A stretch of 64,000 nt of DNA. Source: Phyllostachys edulis. Taxonomy: Eukaryota; Streptophyta; Magnoliopsida; Poales; Poaceae. The first letter of the stretch is position 1. Each line of letters begins with the position of its first letter. Under the pieces are notes generated by a model. The model worked only from the letters and a program-made list of their open reading frames with translations, made no database searches and was not told the origin of the DNA. Positions 1 to 12,224 of the stretch are shown one piece after another. The stretch is taken from contig CM070562.1 in the NCBI GenBank assembly GCA_036346405.1, forward strand, positions 99,102,284-99,166,283. The letters run 5' to 3'. A program made the translations under genes and the position numbers.

Positions 1-69
1 CGAAGAGACAAAGCCATGCGATCGTGAGACGAAGAGACACGCGGGAAAATGAAGAGACTTGTTGATTTG

Positions 70-340
70 TCGGTAGGATATCAGGTTATCACAGACGGTT
101 CTATTATAGAACCGTCTGTGATAAGGAATCACAGACGGTTCTATTTAGAAACCGTCTATGATATAACTTTATCACGAGCGGTTACATTTTCATTTAACCG
201 CCTGCGTGATACGTTTATATCACGCAGCGGTGCTGCTAAAGCACCGCTCGTGATATAATCACGCATCTGCGGTTCGTCAATGTAACTGCTCAGGATTTTA
301 TCACGCACGGTTCTTTATTAGAACCGTCTATGATAGCCTT
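70..340. repeat. CACTA-1 left subterminal repeat array
   Basis: Short direct and inverted copies of TCACAGACGGTTC, TATCACGAGCGGTT and related 12-20 base units, many of them palindromic (for example the pair around 93-124). In En/Spm-like elements such subterminal arrays are binding sites for the element's own DNA-binding protein. The same motifs recur inverted at 5880-6240. Confidence 0.75.
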
Positions 341-1380
341 TTTATATGGAGGGAACCGCTAGGGCTTTTCTCTTACTCGTCACTTCCTCTCCCGCGCCCC
401 TTAGGCTCTCGCGCGCTCGTTTGCCTCCTCTAGGGCTCGCCCGTTCACTCCCCTTAATCCCCGGCCGACACCGTCGCCTACGACCTCGGCGCCACCGCCC
501 CCTCCAGCGGCCTCACTACTCTCGTGCCCCTTAGGCTCTCGCGCGCTCATTCGATGCCACTGTCCTCGACGCGTGGCCTCCTCTGACTCCAGCCCGACAA
601 GCGGCCGCCTCCCTCCTCCGGTGCAGCCCATCGCCTCCTCTTCCACTACACATCGCCATCCTCCTTTCAGGCACATCACCGGCTCCCTCCTCGCCCGGCT
701 CAGCGCCTCCCCGTACTCCCTCACGCCTCCTCTGGTATACCACTCTACTCGCCTATCCCGCCCCTCCTTGCTCAGTGATGGGTTCTGTTGATGCTCTGTG
801 ATGATAGTTGAAATCTGAAATCAAATAGATAATTAGAAACAGACTTGAGCTTAATCATATTGCTTTATATGGTCAGTTATAATTAATAGCCTTTATACTT
901 TCTGTTGTCAGTTATAGCTTAATTAAGATTACACTTGTATATTTTGTGATCTGATTGATCTTCTGTGAGATATTTGCATTTCTATTCTCAATATGTCAAT
1001 TAGGCTTATTGTTAATATAAATTTGTGAATTATCTTGAAGGCATATGATCAGATGTTCTGTTTACAAAATGCTTTATGTGTTGTTTTTGTGATTTAATTT
1101 CACTAAGATAGTTAAATTGTAATCTGTTGTCTGAAAGTTTAACTACTACACTGAGATAACTTGACATATGAGAAAGTTGTAGTTTGAGCTCAAGATCTAT
1201 TTTGTAATTATCAAAACTGATTGGTGAAGAGATTTTGATAGAGGACTGAGATTGCAAAGACTATGTCTTATGCAATTAGTCAACTGAGAGCAATTGAGTA
1301 ATCTTATTTGCTTAGCTTCATGCTGTTTTTAGTTGTTCTCATAATGAATATGTTGAGCATTAAACCTTTGCTTAGCATTT

Positions 1381-1479
1381 CTTCGTCGATCCTGACACAC
1401 TTGAGTGTACCTTTGCTTCATGCCAATTTTCCACGGCATGAAGCAAATGGTACACTCCAGTGTGTCGGGCTCGATGAAG
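1381..1479. repeat. Near-perfect foldback hairpin inside CACTA-1
   Basis: Two arms of about 44 bases (1381-1424 and 1435-1479) are inverted copies with roughly four mismatches and one bulge, around a 10-base loop. The arms start CTTCGTCGATCC and, on the complement, CTTCATCGAGCC, and both run to TTTGCTTCATGCC. The size and pairing resemble a plant small-RNA precursor or a tiny foldback transposon. The arm sequence is not one I recognise as a known miRNA. Confidence 0.7.
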
Positions 1480-1745
1480 TAGGCTCGGGCAAAGATGGGC
1501 TCGGGTTCTATCTATGCAAAAGATTCGTATCACTAGTTTCTATCTATACAAAGATCACAAGAGATTGTTATACATGTGATTGTTATGTTAGTCTAGTTAA
1601 GCTTTGGATAGAGCTCAAAATCTGAATGATTTACATTTGATTATGTTAATTTGGTCCTCCCTCGTGCTTTGTTTGTTGATCTCCTCGGTGGTTTTGAGTG
1701 CCATCACCATTGTGAGTATTTCAAGATATCGTGCACTGTCTCTTT

Positions 1746-1762
1746 GTACATACATACATACA

Positions 1763-1851
<89 letters not shown>

Positions 1852-1868
1852 TTGTGTGTGTGTGTGTG
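1746..1868. repeat. Compound microsatellite (ATAC)n(AT)n(GT)n
   Basis: About eleven tetranucleotide units, then about 24 AT dinucleotides with a few interruptions, then a short TG run. It is simple-sequence DNA, and the tyrosine/isoleucine repeat frames over it are artefacts. Confidence 0.95.
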
Positions 1869-2540
1869 ATGTGCTAGTTGAAACATGTGATCTGTGATTG
1901 GTGGGTTCTTTGATCTGCTCGGTGATGAATTGTCATAGAAAATGAAATTGAATGAGAATTGGTATATAGATTAAGTCTTTAGTTGTAGATTGTCTAACTG
2001 ATTCCTATAACTTTGAGCAATTTATTTCAACCTGTTATACCTGCTGTTCCTATAGCTCTATCATTCAGTTTTTCTTGCTGTTCTGTATCTTTTCAGTGCC
2101 TTCTTTCTGTTATCCATGTATTTAGTTGATCTCTACTCCTGTGGTCTAGCATAGGTTAAGTTGAGTAAATTTGCTTGAATCTGGTTGATTTGAATAGCAA
2201 GTTGTAAATTGAACTCAAGGCCTAATCTATAAATTATCATATTCAATTGATGATTACATTGGACATAAGTGTTGTAATGGCCAAGGTTAAACCTTGTGCA
2301 ACTAGCTTTCTGAGAGCAATAATCATACAATCAAATCTTAGCTTTATGCTGATTTTAAGTGTACACTTATTGTGTTTGATGACCATATTGTTCCTTTTAA
2401 ATAACTTGATTGATTTTCTTAGTCTTATGACTATTGTGTCATTTAATTGGTTAGTGAACTATGCTCTATTCATAATTATCTATGTTGGAAATAATTATGC
2501 AATTTTGCTAATATGTTTAGCATTGCAATCAAGTCAGCAA

Positions 2541-3686
2541 GATGGCAGAGACACCGTCTTCGTCGCCGTCACCAACACCGCAGACGACAGAGGCACCGTC
2601 TTCGCCGTAAATCATCGATGCCGAGATGATGATGAGGTCTTTGTCTTAGCAGACCTAATCCGTCGACGATAATGATACAGAAGCGAGATGGCAGAGGGGA
2701 ATCAAAAATGCCTGTGGGCCGACTGGTCATCACGGAGGTCATTGACTTTGGGGTCCCTTTGAGACCCAAGACATCAGCGGAGAGATTCCGAACCATCTGC
2801 GGGATACTTGCAAGGCAACGGGTCCCCATCACCACACCAAGGTGGAAGGATCTAACGAAAGAAGCGAGAGGCACGCTATGGACAGAACTTTCAAGCAAGT
2901 TCACTATCCCAGAAGCAGACATGGCACGCGTGGAACGGACGACGATGCTCACGATCGATAAATCGTGGAGGATCTTCAAGAGCATTCTTATCACGAAGTA
3001 CGTGACCACGGGTCAGACGCCCTTCGCGAAGTATGGATTCTTGACGCGGGAAACATGGGACGCCTTTGTAGCTATGAAGACAACGACCGAATTTAAGGAG
3101 GAAAGTGCGGCGCACAAAGCTCTCCAGACACGGAACACTCACCCGCATAGACTCGGCACCACTGGGTACACGGGTAAATACGAGGAATGGGCGGTGGAGG
3201 AGGAGAACGCGTTTCCTGATGTCACAGACCTGCGTTCCCTAGCCTGGTTAAAAGCGAGGGCAAAAGTCTAGTCTTCGGGCAGCATCTCTTTCACAAACCC
3301 GGCAGACCAAGAAGTGTCCGAACGTGTGGTAAATATGTCAAGCTACCTAGTTATTAATAAGTCCATAACTTCATAGTGTCTATAATAACATGATGACCTC
3401 TTGCAGCGTGAACTGTCTGCCCAAACTTCCCAAGGCTCCTTTCAAGCAGACAGGGAGAAGGATATACTATCTACGGCCCTGTGAAATAAGGAGCACCCGG
3501 GTCGAACGCGAGACCTTGGGGTTAACGTACCTTGGAGTCATGGATTCGCAGACGATTACTGCACGTATAGGAGTAGGAAGAGATCCAAGGCCGAGCGCGA
3601 GGACCGGTTGAGTGCAGATGATTATGAAAAATTTGAAGGAAAGCTAGCAAAGATTGCAGATCAAATGAATCAACTCTGAGCGACCG
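2541..3686 (+). pseudogene. Transposase_24-like (Ptta/En/Spm family) transposon protein, broken
   Basis: A possible ATG at 2541 opens a serine/proline-rich frame that hits a stop near 2607. The main surviving block is 2672-3271 and includes MPVGRLVITEVIDFG, FRTICGILARQRVPI and LWTELSSKFTIP. These match from memory the conserved N-terminal block of the plant Transposase_24 family: a basic GRL(V/F)ITEV segment, an RxxxGxLAR segment, then a W-x-K/L-x-x-KFTxP segment. After a stop at 3269-3271 the family signature resumes (SSGSISFTNPADQEVSERV near 3272-3328, QGSFQADREKDILSTAL near 3430-3480) and continues to a stop near 3680, with a further in-frame stop near 3485. The product is probably a DNA-binding element protein, not the catalytic transposase. 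Confidence 0.65.
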
Positions 3687-3891
3687 CAAGCCGCCTCGTT
3701 AATTTGGGGCGATCCCCGCCGACATCGGAGTGGCATCACGTCCACGCATAATTCTGAACATGACAACGTCTAATTACCGATAGGCGACATCAAGATAATG
3801 TACATCTATGGAATGCACCAAAGATAGACCTATAAGACGCCTTAGCTAATTGCGCATCATTTTGTAGGGGCCGACGCCCTGCAAGCTCCAA

Positions 3892-4641
3892 GTGAGGATG
3901 GATGGGTCCCTTTCTATTGAGACTGCGCGGGGGATGGTGTATCCATACCAGGAAGAGGCAGTGCAGTACGGTGCCCAGCTGGCGCAAGGTTACGCCAGGG
4001 TCGAGGTGGATATGGTACATGGCAATTTTGTAGCCGTCCCGCTGAAGATTTGCCTGAACGAAGAAATCATAACACTAGGGGATGCCGTGCACACTTTTAT
4101 CCAGTGGCCCAAGAAGGACATCGCCCTGGATCCAGCAGTGCCGCGATCTGGACACGACCATTCCTCTCCATCAGGACTCTCGATGACTCCACCTCATATT
4201 TCGCCTCAGAAGGCCACCTTATCGGTTCCCGTGGAGAAGACGCCGAAGGAACAACAAAAGCGTGCCTCCGTATCAGGTCCCAAGTCGTCTCGCAGGAAGA
4301 TGTTGCCAATCCTTAAGGCCAAATCGAAATCGACGAACGTTAAGGCGCCTCCCAAGTCTGGGAAGTACGGGAAGTCTGGGATATCCGGGAACTACATCAT
4401 CAGAAAACTGTTGTGCTCTGACACAGTATTAATGCGCGCTAGATATGCTTGTCAGGCTTTGCATGCCTGGTACTTGGAGGAGACCCAAAAGAAGGGGTGC
4501 GATATTGGAATCACCGTCAGATACGAGCATAAGCATTTCTTCAATGGGCCGGGCAACTTCGTCGTGGGCTTCAACGACTTATATGATCTATTCAACCTCG
4601 TTGGCCTCGACGCCTCGCTTCTACGATGTTGGACATTGTAA
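3892..4641 (+). pseudogene. DUF8039-like CACTA-encoded protein segment
   Basis: One open frame of 249 codons. The N-terminal 75 residues include GMVYPYQEEAVQYG, ARVEVDMVHGNF and ICLNEEIITLGDAVHTFIQWP, which I match from memory to the DUF8039 module found just downstream of Transposase_24 in grass CACTA elements. A basic, serine/proline-rich linker follows (about residues 85-160). The end (KHFFNGPGNFVVGFNDLYDLFNLVGLD) is the usual lead-in to the Ulp1-type protease domain. Taken with its neighbours it is probably one interior exon of a once larger polyprotein. The first ATG may not be the true start. Confidence 0.6.
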
Positions 4642-5610
4642 GTGCGTACAATCAAGTTCTACATTCACGTAATACCGATAAATATCACAACTCATTGCTT
4701 ATGTATAGATACATGATGAAAAATGTCTGGATGGAAAGAACGGTGGGTTTCTCGACCCACATGTGGTATTGTTGCAAACCATCCAAATGCACTCGCCCTT
4801 CGTCGAGAAATACATAACGAAGTCATTGCTTCGTCAGAAGAACATGAAGTACATAGTGGCGCCCTACAATGAGGGGTAAGTGTCACTACTTGCTCTACAA
4901 ATTTCATTTGTACTTTATACGTAGCACAAACTTAGGTTTAATGACTATAACGACATACATGAGTAGGTACCACTAGATCCTCTTAGTCATTATACCAAAG
5001 AGGAACCATGTGATATACCTTGATTTTCTACTCCGCAGCAAGCACAAATTCAGCATTCTGAGAGGAGTACTCGAGAGGTATGCTTATTTCCTCCATACAT
5101 AACTCTATTGTAGTCTTCATTCGTTTGAAATGGCCGAGGATAACTTTTTAGAATCATGTAGGTCGTTCATCGATTATGTTGCCAACAAAAGAATATACGA
5201 TGGAAAGAGCGCCGAACTAACACACAGGATGAATTTTCCGGTACGCACTACAACACGATAATCCTATATCATACTTCGTAATAACGTGTCTCGAACTGAC
5301 TATACCTATATGTAATTCTATTTTTGCAAAGTGCCACCAAAGCAAAAAGATGATGAGTTATGTGCAATCTACGTTCGCTATCATATGCAGCTAATCCTTA
5401 GAGCTAGGAAGAAGGATCCCGAGGTTTGTCAATCTCGAAATAATTATTTCCTAAATATAAATTTAAATATATATAGCTTACCACTTTACTCTTGCTAGCT
5501 TACAGTGCCTTGGATATACAATTAGATGGACTCGCTATGAAGAGATCAAGGACATTCGAGGAAGCTCGCACCTTTATCCTATCGATATCATTAAGGACAC
5601 CGTAAAATTT
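4626..5610 (+). pseudogene. Ulp1-like cysteine protease domain of CACTA-1, broken
   Basis: Pieces of a C48/Ulp1-like domain are spread over several short exons and frames. The block at 4713-4870 reads as MMKNVW, then PHVVLLQTIQM, then IVAPYNEG after a frame change. Near 4967 a histidine codon is followed by a stop where family members have HW, then ILLVIIPKRNHVIYLD with the aspartate kept. Near 5335-5420 is ELCAIYVRYHM, which holds the expected nucleophile-region cysteine. Ulp1-like proteases of unknown role are common cargo in plant CACTA and Mutator elements. The stop after the catalytic histidine and the frame changes argue that this copy is dead. Confidence 0.6.
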
Positions 5611-5869
5611 CACTGTCACGACCCGAGCATCACCCCGCCGACACCTCTCAACCACCTGCAAACAATTGACTAATTGTAATCCAATTGTAACTATAGCGAC
5701 AATACTTGAACAAATGCGATCTTTTGTAATTTATTTTGAGTAATGATCAGTTTGAGTTTGTCAACAATTGATTATCTGTGATGTATCTGTTTTTCTGCAT
5801 GCTTGTTTTCAGAGGGCATGGCTAGTAATTCCTGAGGCTAGCAAAAAATCAGCAAAAATGTAGTTAGGA

Positions 5870-6241
5870 TAATGAACTATCACATACGGGTTTTCGGTTA
5901 AAACCGTCTGTGAAGGCATAGTATCACAGACGGTTCTATCTAGAAACCGCTCTGCGTGATACGTTAGAATATCATGCACGGTTCTATCCAAGAACCTTCG
6001 TGATCGCAAAAATATCGCTGCGGTTCGTAGATAGAACCGCTCAGGATATTTGCGTATCACGAGCGGTTTCTAGATAGAACCGCTCGTGATATTATGCCTT
6101 CGCTGCACGGTTTTAACCAAAAAACCGTCTGTGATAATCCGTATCATGCCCGTTATCATAGACGAACAAATACAGACGGTTTGGAAAACATCTGTGATGA
6201 CGGTTCTGAACCGTCTGTGATGGCATGATCCGTAGTAGTTG
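5870..6241. repeat. CACTA-1 right subterminal array and terminus
   Basis: Inverted counterpart of the left array, with repeats such as ATCACAGACGGTTC, GATAGAACCGCTC and AAACCGTCTGTGA, several of them palindromic. It ends in GGCATGATCCGTAGTAG followed by TTG. Confidence 0.8.
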
Positions 6242-8286
6242 GAGGCGGGGGGGGGGGGGAGCCGGCCATCAAACCCTAGCCGCCCTTGCTACTATATCAC
6301 CGTCCTACCCTGTAGCGTTGCCTCCCCTTCTAGCCCAAGGCCGGTGCTACTGCTGCCTACTTGCTCGGCCAGCAAAAGAAAGGAGGAGGGAAGGGAGGAA
6401 AAAGGGAAGAGAAGGGAAGGAGGAGAGGTTGATCGCTGGGATTTCATGTTCGTCGTCTTGATCTCCAAGGGTGACGAACAAGTTCTCATCTATTTTTTTA
6501 GCACTTTTTCTAGTCGGGAGAGATTGTTTAGCAAATCGGTTATTCTGCTATTTTCATTGCATGGTAGTTTTGGGTACCAGCAGTGCAAAATTTGGGAATT
6601 TTGTCTCCTAAAAAGTTGTAGAGGATCTCAATAGCTTTCTGTAGAATTCTTGTTCATGTTGATTGGATGAGTAGATTTTAAGTTATGAATTTTGTAAGAT
6701 TGCTATCTGGTCAGGTTGTTAGGTTCTAACAATGCACATAAATCTGTAGATTAAAAATAGAAGATGGGATAATTTGAGGTTTTGATCTGCATAAATGGTA
6801 TACAACTTCTTAAGGATTTCGGAGAGTCCAAGAACATGATTTTTGGACGGGTATAATAGATGTTATGATTTTTGAAAGATTGTAGTCCAGAACCGGGTTG
6901 CTGCTGGAAGTAGTCATGAGAAAACTTTAATTTGACAAAGTTAAATACAGAATGGATTTTTTGGCATAACTAGGTTATGGTATATAATTTTTTGTAATTT
7001 CTGAAAAGTCTTGGATCATTATATTTGCATATGTGGATTAATAGATATGAAATTATTAAGTCTGGTGTCCAGAAGATGACTAATCTGTCTTCTGGGTTAA
7101 AAACAGAGGTTTAGATAATTTAATCTGAACTTTTGATCACCTAAGAAGTTGTAAAAAATTATGTATAGTTTCCAGAATGATATGGTTCACTATTTTACGA
7201 TGTGGGGGGTTGAAATTTATGATAATTTTAGTGCCAGAACAGCAGGGAGACTGTCCGGTAAAGAGGAAAAAATTGTAGATTTGGAGAGTGCGTAGTAGCG
7301 TTGTAGATTAAGAGTTGATTTGTATTACCGTAGTTGTATTGAATTGAGTGTTTTCTGTAGGCGGAGTGGCTTCGGGATTGGTATCACCCTCTCATTACTC
7401 TAGTCATCGCAACTAGAAAGACAAGTGCATGTAGAATGATATTGAATGTTGAAATTTTCATTTGGTTAAATGAATGTTTGTCATGATTATGCACGTGAGA
7501 TATGCTTATTTCATATTGCTCTTATGCTTTCGATAAATGATGATTATTTATAGCATTGCATATTGAGCATTCATGTTGGAAAGATTTGACCCACGGGAAT
7601 GGGATGAGATCTTCGTATGAAAAAGGACGGGCAATGGATCCCTGTATGAAAAAGGATGGACAATGGATCCCCGTATTTGGGAATGCGGGTATGAGTGAAC
7701 ACCGACGGGTGATACACTCCGCTACATTGGTATAAGCAGAAGTGAAGTGTGGCATGAGTATAAGTTGCATTGCATTCATGAAAGATGAAATTGTGTTATG
7801 AGATAAAGATCATGAATTGTTAATGAGATGTTGTTTCATTGTTATTTTCCTTGTACTTGCTAAGTCTTGGACTCACTCTTGTTATTTGTTGTTTTAGGTG
7901 GACGTTGATGATGACATACTTTAGGGATAGAAGTAGAACATGGAACTATTGCATTTGTGTAGCACTTCACTCCATTTTATGATTCATTCATTTTGGACTT
8001 GTAATAATTGGATAAACTGTGGTTCCTTTAGTTCCTTATGGTTGATAATATTGCTAGTTGATGTTTTTCCTTAATTGAAATTTACATATGATGATTTTGG
8101 TAATTATTTGGATTATATTTCATTTGAATAATAATTAATCATCTTGCAGAAATTTATGATTACCTTATTGTTGAATGTTTATTCGTAAAGTCTAGTAGGT
8201 AGTAATACTTGATTATGAGTTAAAATTGGTAGCGTTATTAGATGTAGGTGACATCTTAGGCTTTTGCTAAGCTGGGGTGTTACAGT
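6242..8286. repeat. Gypsy-type LTR remnant, cut on the left by CACTA-1
   Basis: The segment ends in TAAGCTGGGGTGTTACA. The complement, TGTAACACCCCAGCTTA, is a typical first stretch of Tekay/Del-like LTRs in grasses. It starts with a G-run and a GC-rich stretch (6246-6460) and continues as AT-rich DNA with no coding region beyond short chance frames. The left LTR terminus is missing at the CACTA-1 border, which suggests CACTA-1 landed in it. Reading the complement as the LTR sense strand is an inference from that starting motif. Confidence 0.55.
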
Positions 8287-9754
8287 AACAACCTCGACGA
8301 GGATTAAATTCCTCAATATTGCTTTAGCATTTAATTAAAGACCACATGATCTTTATGGTCATAACCCCCAGGGTTAAAGACCCCTGTGGTCGTAAGGATT
8401 CTAGTGGTAGCTCTACGAGTGCCCTGGTTGGAGAGGCATTGTACCTTTCATCTGACCAGGTAACTGCTCAAAGAATTCTTGAACTGGTATTCGGACCCAA
8501 TTCTAAGTTTATTCCTTATGTGTGATGAATGAGACACGTGCCTTATCTACTCCAAACCACACGATGCTTTTTAGCCCTAAGTCGCTGACAATAACTATTA
8601 CATAGTTATTGCCTATGTTCGTCTCCCACTGACAGCAACCGGTGACCAGGTGTTCTTCAATTGACAACAACTACCTCCCCGACCAGACATATCATTTCCA
8701 TAAGGTGTCTTCTCCAGGAGTAACTGATGCCTCTTCGCTTGTATTTAAGGGTGGATGACGAACGGCATAAGAAAAAAACTGAAGCACAACAAGCAAGTCG
8801 AAGGAGTAGACAAGTGATTCAAAGCAATATACTCAGTGTAATTAGGGCTAGTTTATTGTCTTGTCAAAGACATCCCTATAAAATCCAGTTCATTGCAATA
8901 AAGAGCAACCTCATTCTTTTCCAAGACTTCTCAGAAACCAAAGGATCTACAGTGCATGTCATTAGAAAGCGATCTTCACCGTCCGATCGAAAACCAAAGG
9001 TCCATATCAATAGCAGAGTACTAGTTCACACACTCATTACAGTAGAGGATCCAAATCCGACAAAAATGGGCTAAATGCATGCCAATCTAGGAATTGGGGC
9101 ATTCACATGATTTCCAGCCCATCACAACTCACGGTGTTCACGATCATGACCAATCTGGGCAGTGGGGCAATGATTTGCCTACCTGGCATGGCTTAAACCA
9201 AGCAAGATGTTGATCAAGCACGAAAGTACAATCTCAGTTAGACATCACGGCAAACATATACATACCAAACAAATTGTCATGTTTGAAGTATGAGGTGTGG
9301 ACATGAAGAAGCCTAGAGCAAGATTGCACATCTACAACTACTGAAGTTAGGGCTTTGGAGCCATTACGCTGAAAAAAATAATAACTCACCCTGGACTTGA
9401 CTCCAACGTTTTTCCAAACGGCAAAGCTTCACAAACACTACTTAGTCCTACACAGAAGTTATAACAAGATAGTCAACCGACTCCCCTATCCCAGCTCCCT
9501 CCTTGCCGAGTCGTCGTCTTCGGTGGCACAGTGGCGCGCCTCGGCCTCCTCCGAGCTCCGGCTACCGGTGGCGCCGCGGTAGCTCCCCCGCCCCAGCCCC
9601 CTCCTCGATGGCTCCCCCGCGCCTCGCTGCCTCCCCTCCTCATCGCCACTAATGGTGCGTATCCTCTCGGTCTCTCTGATTTGGGGATTTTGGAACAGGG
9701 AACAGGAACGTGATGTGGGGAGAGGTGGGGAACTAGGGACATGGGGTGGATGTC
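8287..9754. other. Unassigned repeat-like DNA, no gene supported
   Basis: A 115-codon open frame at 8727-9074 matches nothing I know. A TATA-like TATTTAAG at about 8741 lies just after its first codons. A GC-rich stretch at 9480-9660 resembles a 5' untranslated exon. The right border is the target-duplication copy ATGTC of the solo LTR that follows, so 9754 and 12743 were once adjacent. Confidence 0.4.
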
Positions 9755-11724
9755 TGTCACGCCCCGAGTAAGCAACCCCGGGACCCACTGTGCAAACTGG
9801 ACTAGTCCCACGATCAGTCGCTAGTCCGCACAGTTCAACAACGATGTAATCACAACCATACAACAAACTATAGAAGAAGCAGATAAATTAACAATAATAA
9901 CAGCAAAAAACCTTATGGCCAAACTTTTTACAGAGGTCTGCCGCATAGGGCTACAAGAACAAAAAAAGCTCACAACGAAAACAAAAGAACACGTGGAGGC
10001 CATTCGACATGCCCACAGGCAATCGAGTGGAGGACGTCCTAGCACGCTAGGTCTTCGAAGACCTCCTCTTCCCAGAGCTCGGAGCTCCCTAGGACGTCTT
10101 CTTCAGCTGCTGATCAACCAGAGGGCACAAAGCCGTGAGTACTTTGAATGTACTCAGCAAGCCGTAAGGAAATGTATGCAAATAGTATTCATGCAAGGCT
10201 TGACAAGGTGGTCTTTATGATTACTTTACAGAAATCAATATTGAATGGAAATACAGTAAGTAGATTGCAAAGCACAAGTTGAAATATTAATACATAAGTA
10301 AACAAGTTTGTTTGAAAATAACACATGATCACCCTGGTCACTACCCAAACCTCTCGTGAGCACCCTGGTCACGACTCAGACCACTCGGAGCCAACCAAGA
10401 CCAACAATTTTGAGAAAGTCTACCCCTTGCATGAAATCACCAGGCATGTCCATAACCGGGGACACGGCTATTTGAATAGATTTACACTCTACAGAGGTTG
10501 TACAACTTTATCCACAAGACACAACCTCTCTAGTTTGTTTGGCACCCGTCGATGCCCCTGCTCACTACCTTGGGTAAGCAGACTAGAGCACGTGACAAAG
10601 CCTTTACAAGGTTCTGCCTTGACTCAGTTCCGCTCGCTAAGGTTTCGCCTTCCTGGCCCCCTCGTGTGCCAAGTGTGCGTGTCCATCCCATGTCTTACAC
10701 ACTTCCACCAAAACGGAACCGAATCAAAGTATTGCCAATTAGTTGGCCAGGTCCACCCCATAATGGACTTGTGGTTGCACGGTATGGCTCGGATCAATGG
10801 CTTACAAGGTGAAGTCCTTAGTGGTTGCTCAGGCGAGACCTCCTCATCCCATTGTGCTTCTTGCACCCCCTTTATTGCACGATCACTCGCCCGAGTGAAA
10901 ACATTTTGAGTTCAACCCGGCCAAATGACCACCCTAGTCATGGCACAACAAGTTTATTAACGGCAACACATGCCAAGACAACGCATGCCACAATTCCATA
11001 ATCTCTTAGTCAAGTTTATCAATATTGAAATAGGTGATCGAGAGACATCGCATAACTACGCAGGTCTAAGCCATATACACACCCTTGTTGGTTATCACAA
11101 TAAGAATGCCCAACTAAGGTTATCCATCTATGGTGTCCAAAGGTACATGTCAACATGTCAAACACAAGTATTCAAGGAGTCATACTGACGAGTAGGTGTT
11201 TAGCTAATTCCCAAATCATATTTATACAAATAGCCATGCATGTTGATATAAAACAATATAACTTTGCAAACTGGGAACAACATGATCAAAGGTCTACGAC
11301 TTGCTTTCGTTGAAGAGCTGAGGTTCTTCGTTAGAGGTCGTCGGGTCCAAGAACTCTTCGAAGAAGCCGAAATCTACATGTGCAAAAAGAGCCAAATAAA
11401 TACAACGAATTCAAATAAAAACTAAAAACTACCATACTATAACCAAAAGAAAAACACAAGAACAGAAGAACTAGAAACGGGCTCTCGGGAGGAGGTCCAA
11501 CTGAGAGGGGTCGAGGGAGGTTCTGAGGAGGAGGACCTGAGAAGGAGATCCAGAGGAGGTCCTGAGGAGGAGATCTTGAGGAGGAGGTCCTGAGGTCCTA
11601 TGAAGGATGCGACTACTCACGTGGTCGTAAAAGGGACACAACTACACAATGTGGTTGTGAGAGAGTCACAACTACACAATGTGGTCGTGAGAGCAAAAGG
11701 GGGACAGGGCTCGGAGAAACTCAC

Positions 11725-11726
<2 letters not shown>

Positions 11727-11761
<35 letters not shown>
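11727..11761. repeat. (GA)n microsatellite in the solo LTR
   Basis: About 17 GA dinucleotides. On the promoter (minus) strand it is a CT-rich tract downstream of the putative TATA box. Confidence 0.95.
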
Positions 11762-11762
<1 letters not shown>

Positions 11763-11980
11763 CCGGAGAAGACTAGAGGAGGACGGCGAATGGTGCAGGC
11801 GCTTCGGTGAACTCTTTAGCGGCGAGGTGGTCGAAGACGGCGCAGCTCCAGTAGACTCTTTCGGCGACGGCATAGCTCCAGCATGCTCCTTGACGAAGCT
11901 TCAAGCACGGAGAAACATGATAAGAGCGAGAAAGCTAGAGAGCTGGGTGAGGAAAAGGTGATGAAAAAGGGTTGCTTAGG

Positions 11981-11990
11981 CTTTTATAGC
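11981..11990 (-). promoter_or_regulatory. Putative LTR TATA box
   Basis: The minus strand reads GCTATAAAAG, followed by a pyrimidine-rich leader. Its place inside the LTR fits a U3/R junction. The related remnant has CTATATAAG at 16295-16303, also on the minus strand. Confidence 0.5.
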
Positions 11991-12224
11991 TGGGGAGGAC
12001 GGGAAGAGCAGCTGAGAGGCTCTGAAGCACACGAGTCCAAGGGTAGGTGAAGGAGGAGATGGGAGCAGGTCGGGGAGGAGACAAGAGAGGGAACGAGTAC
12101 TGCAAAAAGCAGTAGCATTTAATGCGACACAACAACATTTAATGCGCTAGGACTTCTGCGTCTGCAGTGACGCGACGGAAGGAAGAAGAAGGTGAGCAGG
12201 GCTGACCAGTGGGGCCGGTCAAAG

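Larger units (their letters stand above)
341..2540 (+). other. CACTA-1 leader: GC-rich then AT-rich non-coding stretch
   Basis: A C-rich, low-complexity segment (350-780) is followed by AT-rich DNA up to the first coding remnant. The open frames in 346-790 are proline/arginine-rich on both strands and match no family I recognise. They look like by-products of base composition, perhaps an untranslated leader exon. The rest holds a long hairpin (1381-1479) and a compound microsatellite (1746-1868), with no other supported gene. Confidence 0.5.
1..6241 (+). mobile_element. CACTA (En/Spm-like) DNA transposon, left end outside window
   Basis: Blocks of short subterminal repeats built on ACGGTTC and its complement lie at both ends (about 70-340 and 5880-6240) in opposite orientation, as in grass CACTA elements. 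Read inward from the right, the border is CTACTACGGATCATGCC, close to the CACTACTACGGATC expected of this type of terminus. The last bases read TAGTAGTTG, so one base has been inserted in the canonical TAGTG end. Coding remnants between the ends (Transposase_24-like, DUF8039-like, Ulp1-like) are ones commonly annotated in grass CACTA elements. No TNP2/TNPD catalytic transposase is seen here, so the copy looks non-autonomous or decayed. The left terminus and the target duplication cannot be checked because the window starts inside the element. Confidence 0.75.

Noticed and set aside
346..791. Several overlapping open frames on both strands in the CACTA-1 GC-rich segment
   Set aside because: They are proline/arginine-rich in every phase and match no domain. 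Base composition explains them.
1381..1479. Whether this hairpin is rice-type miR820
   Set aside because: The arms do not contain the miR820 sequence as I recall it, so only a generic hairpin is claimed.
1604..1897. Open frames rich in tyrosine/isoleucine/histidine
   Set aside because: They are translations of the ATAC/AT microsatellite.
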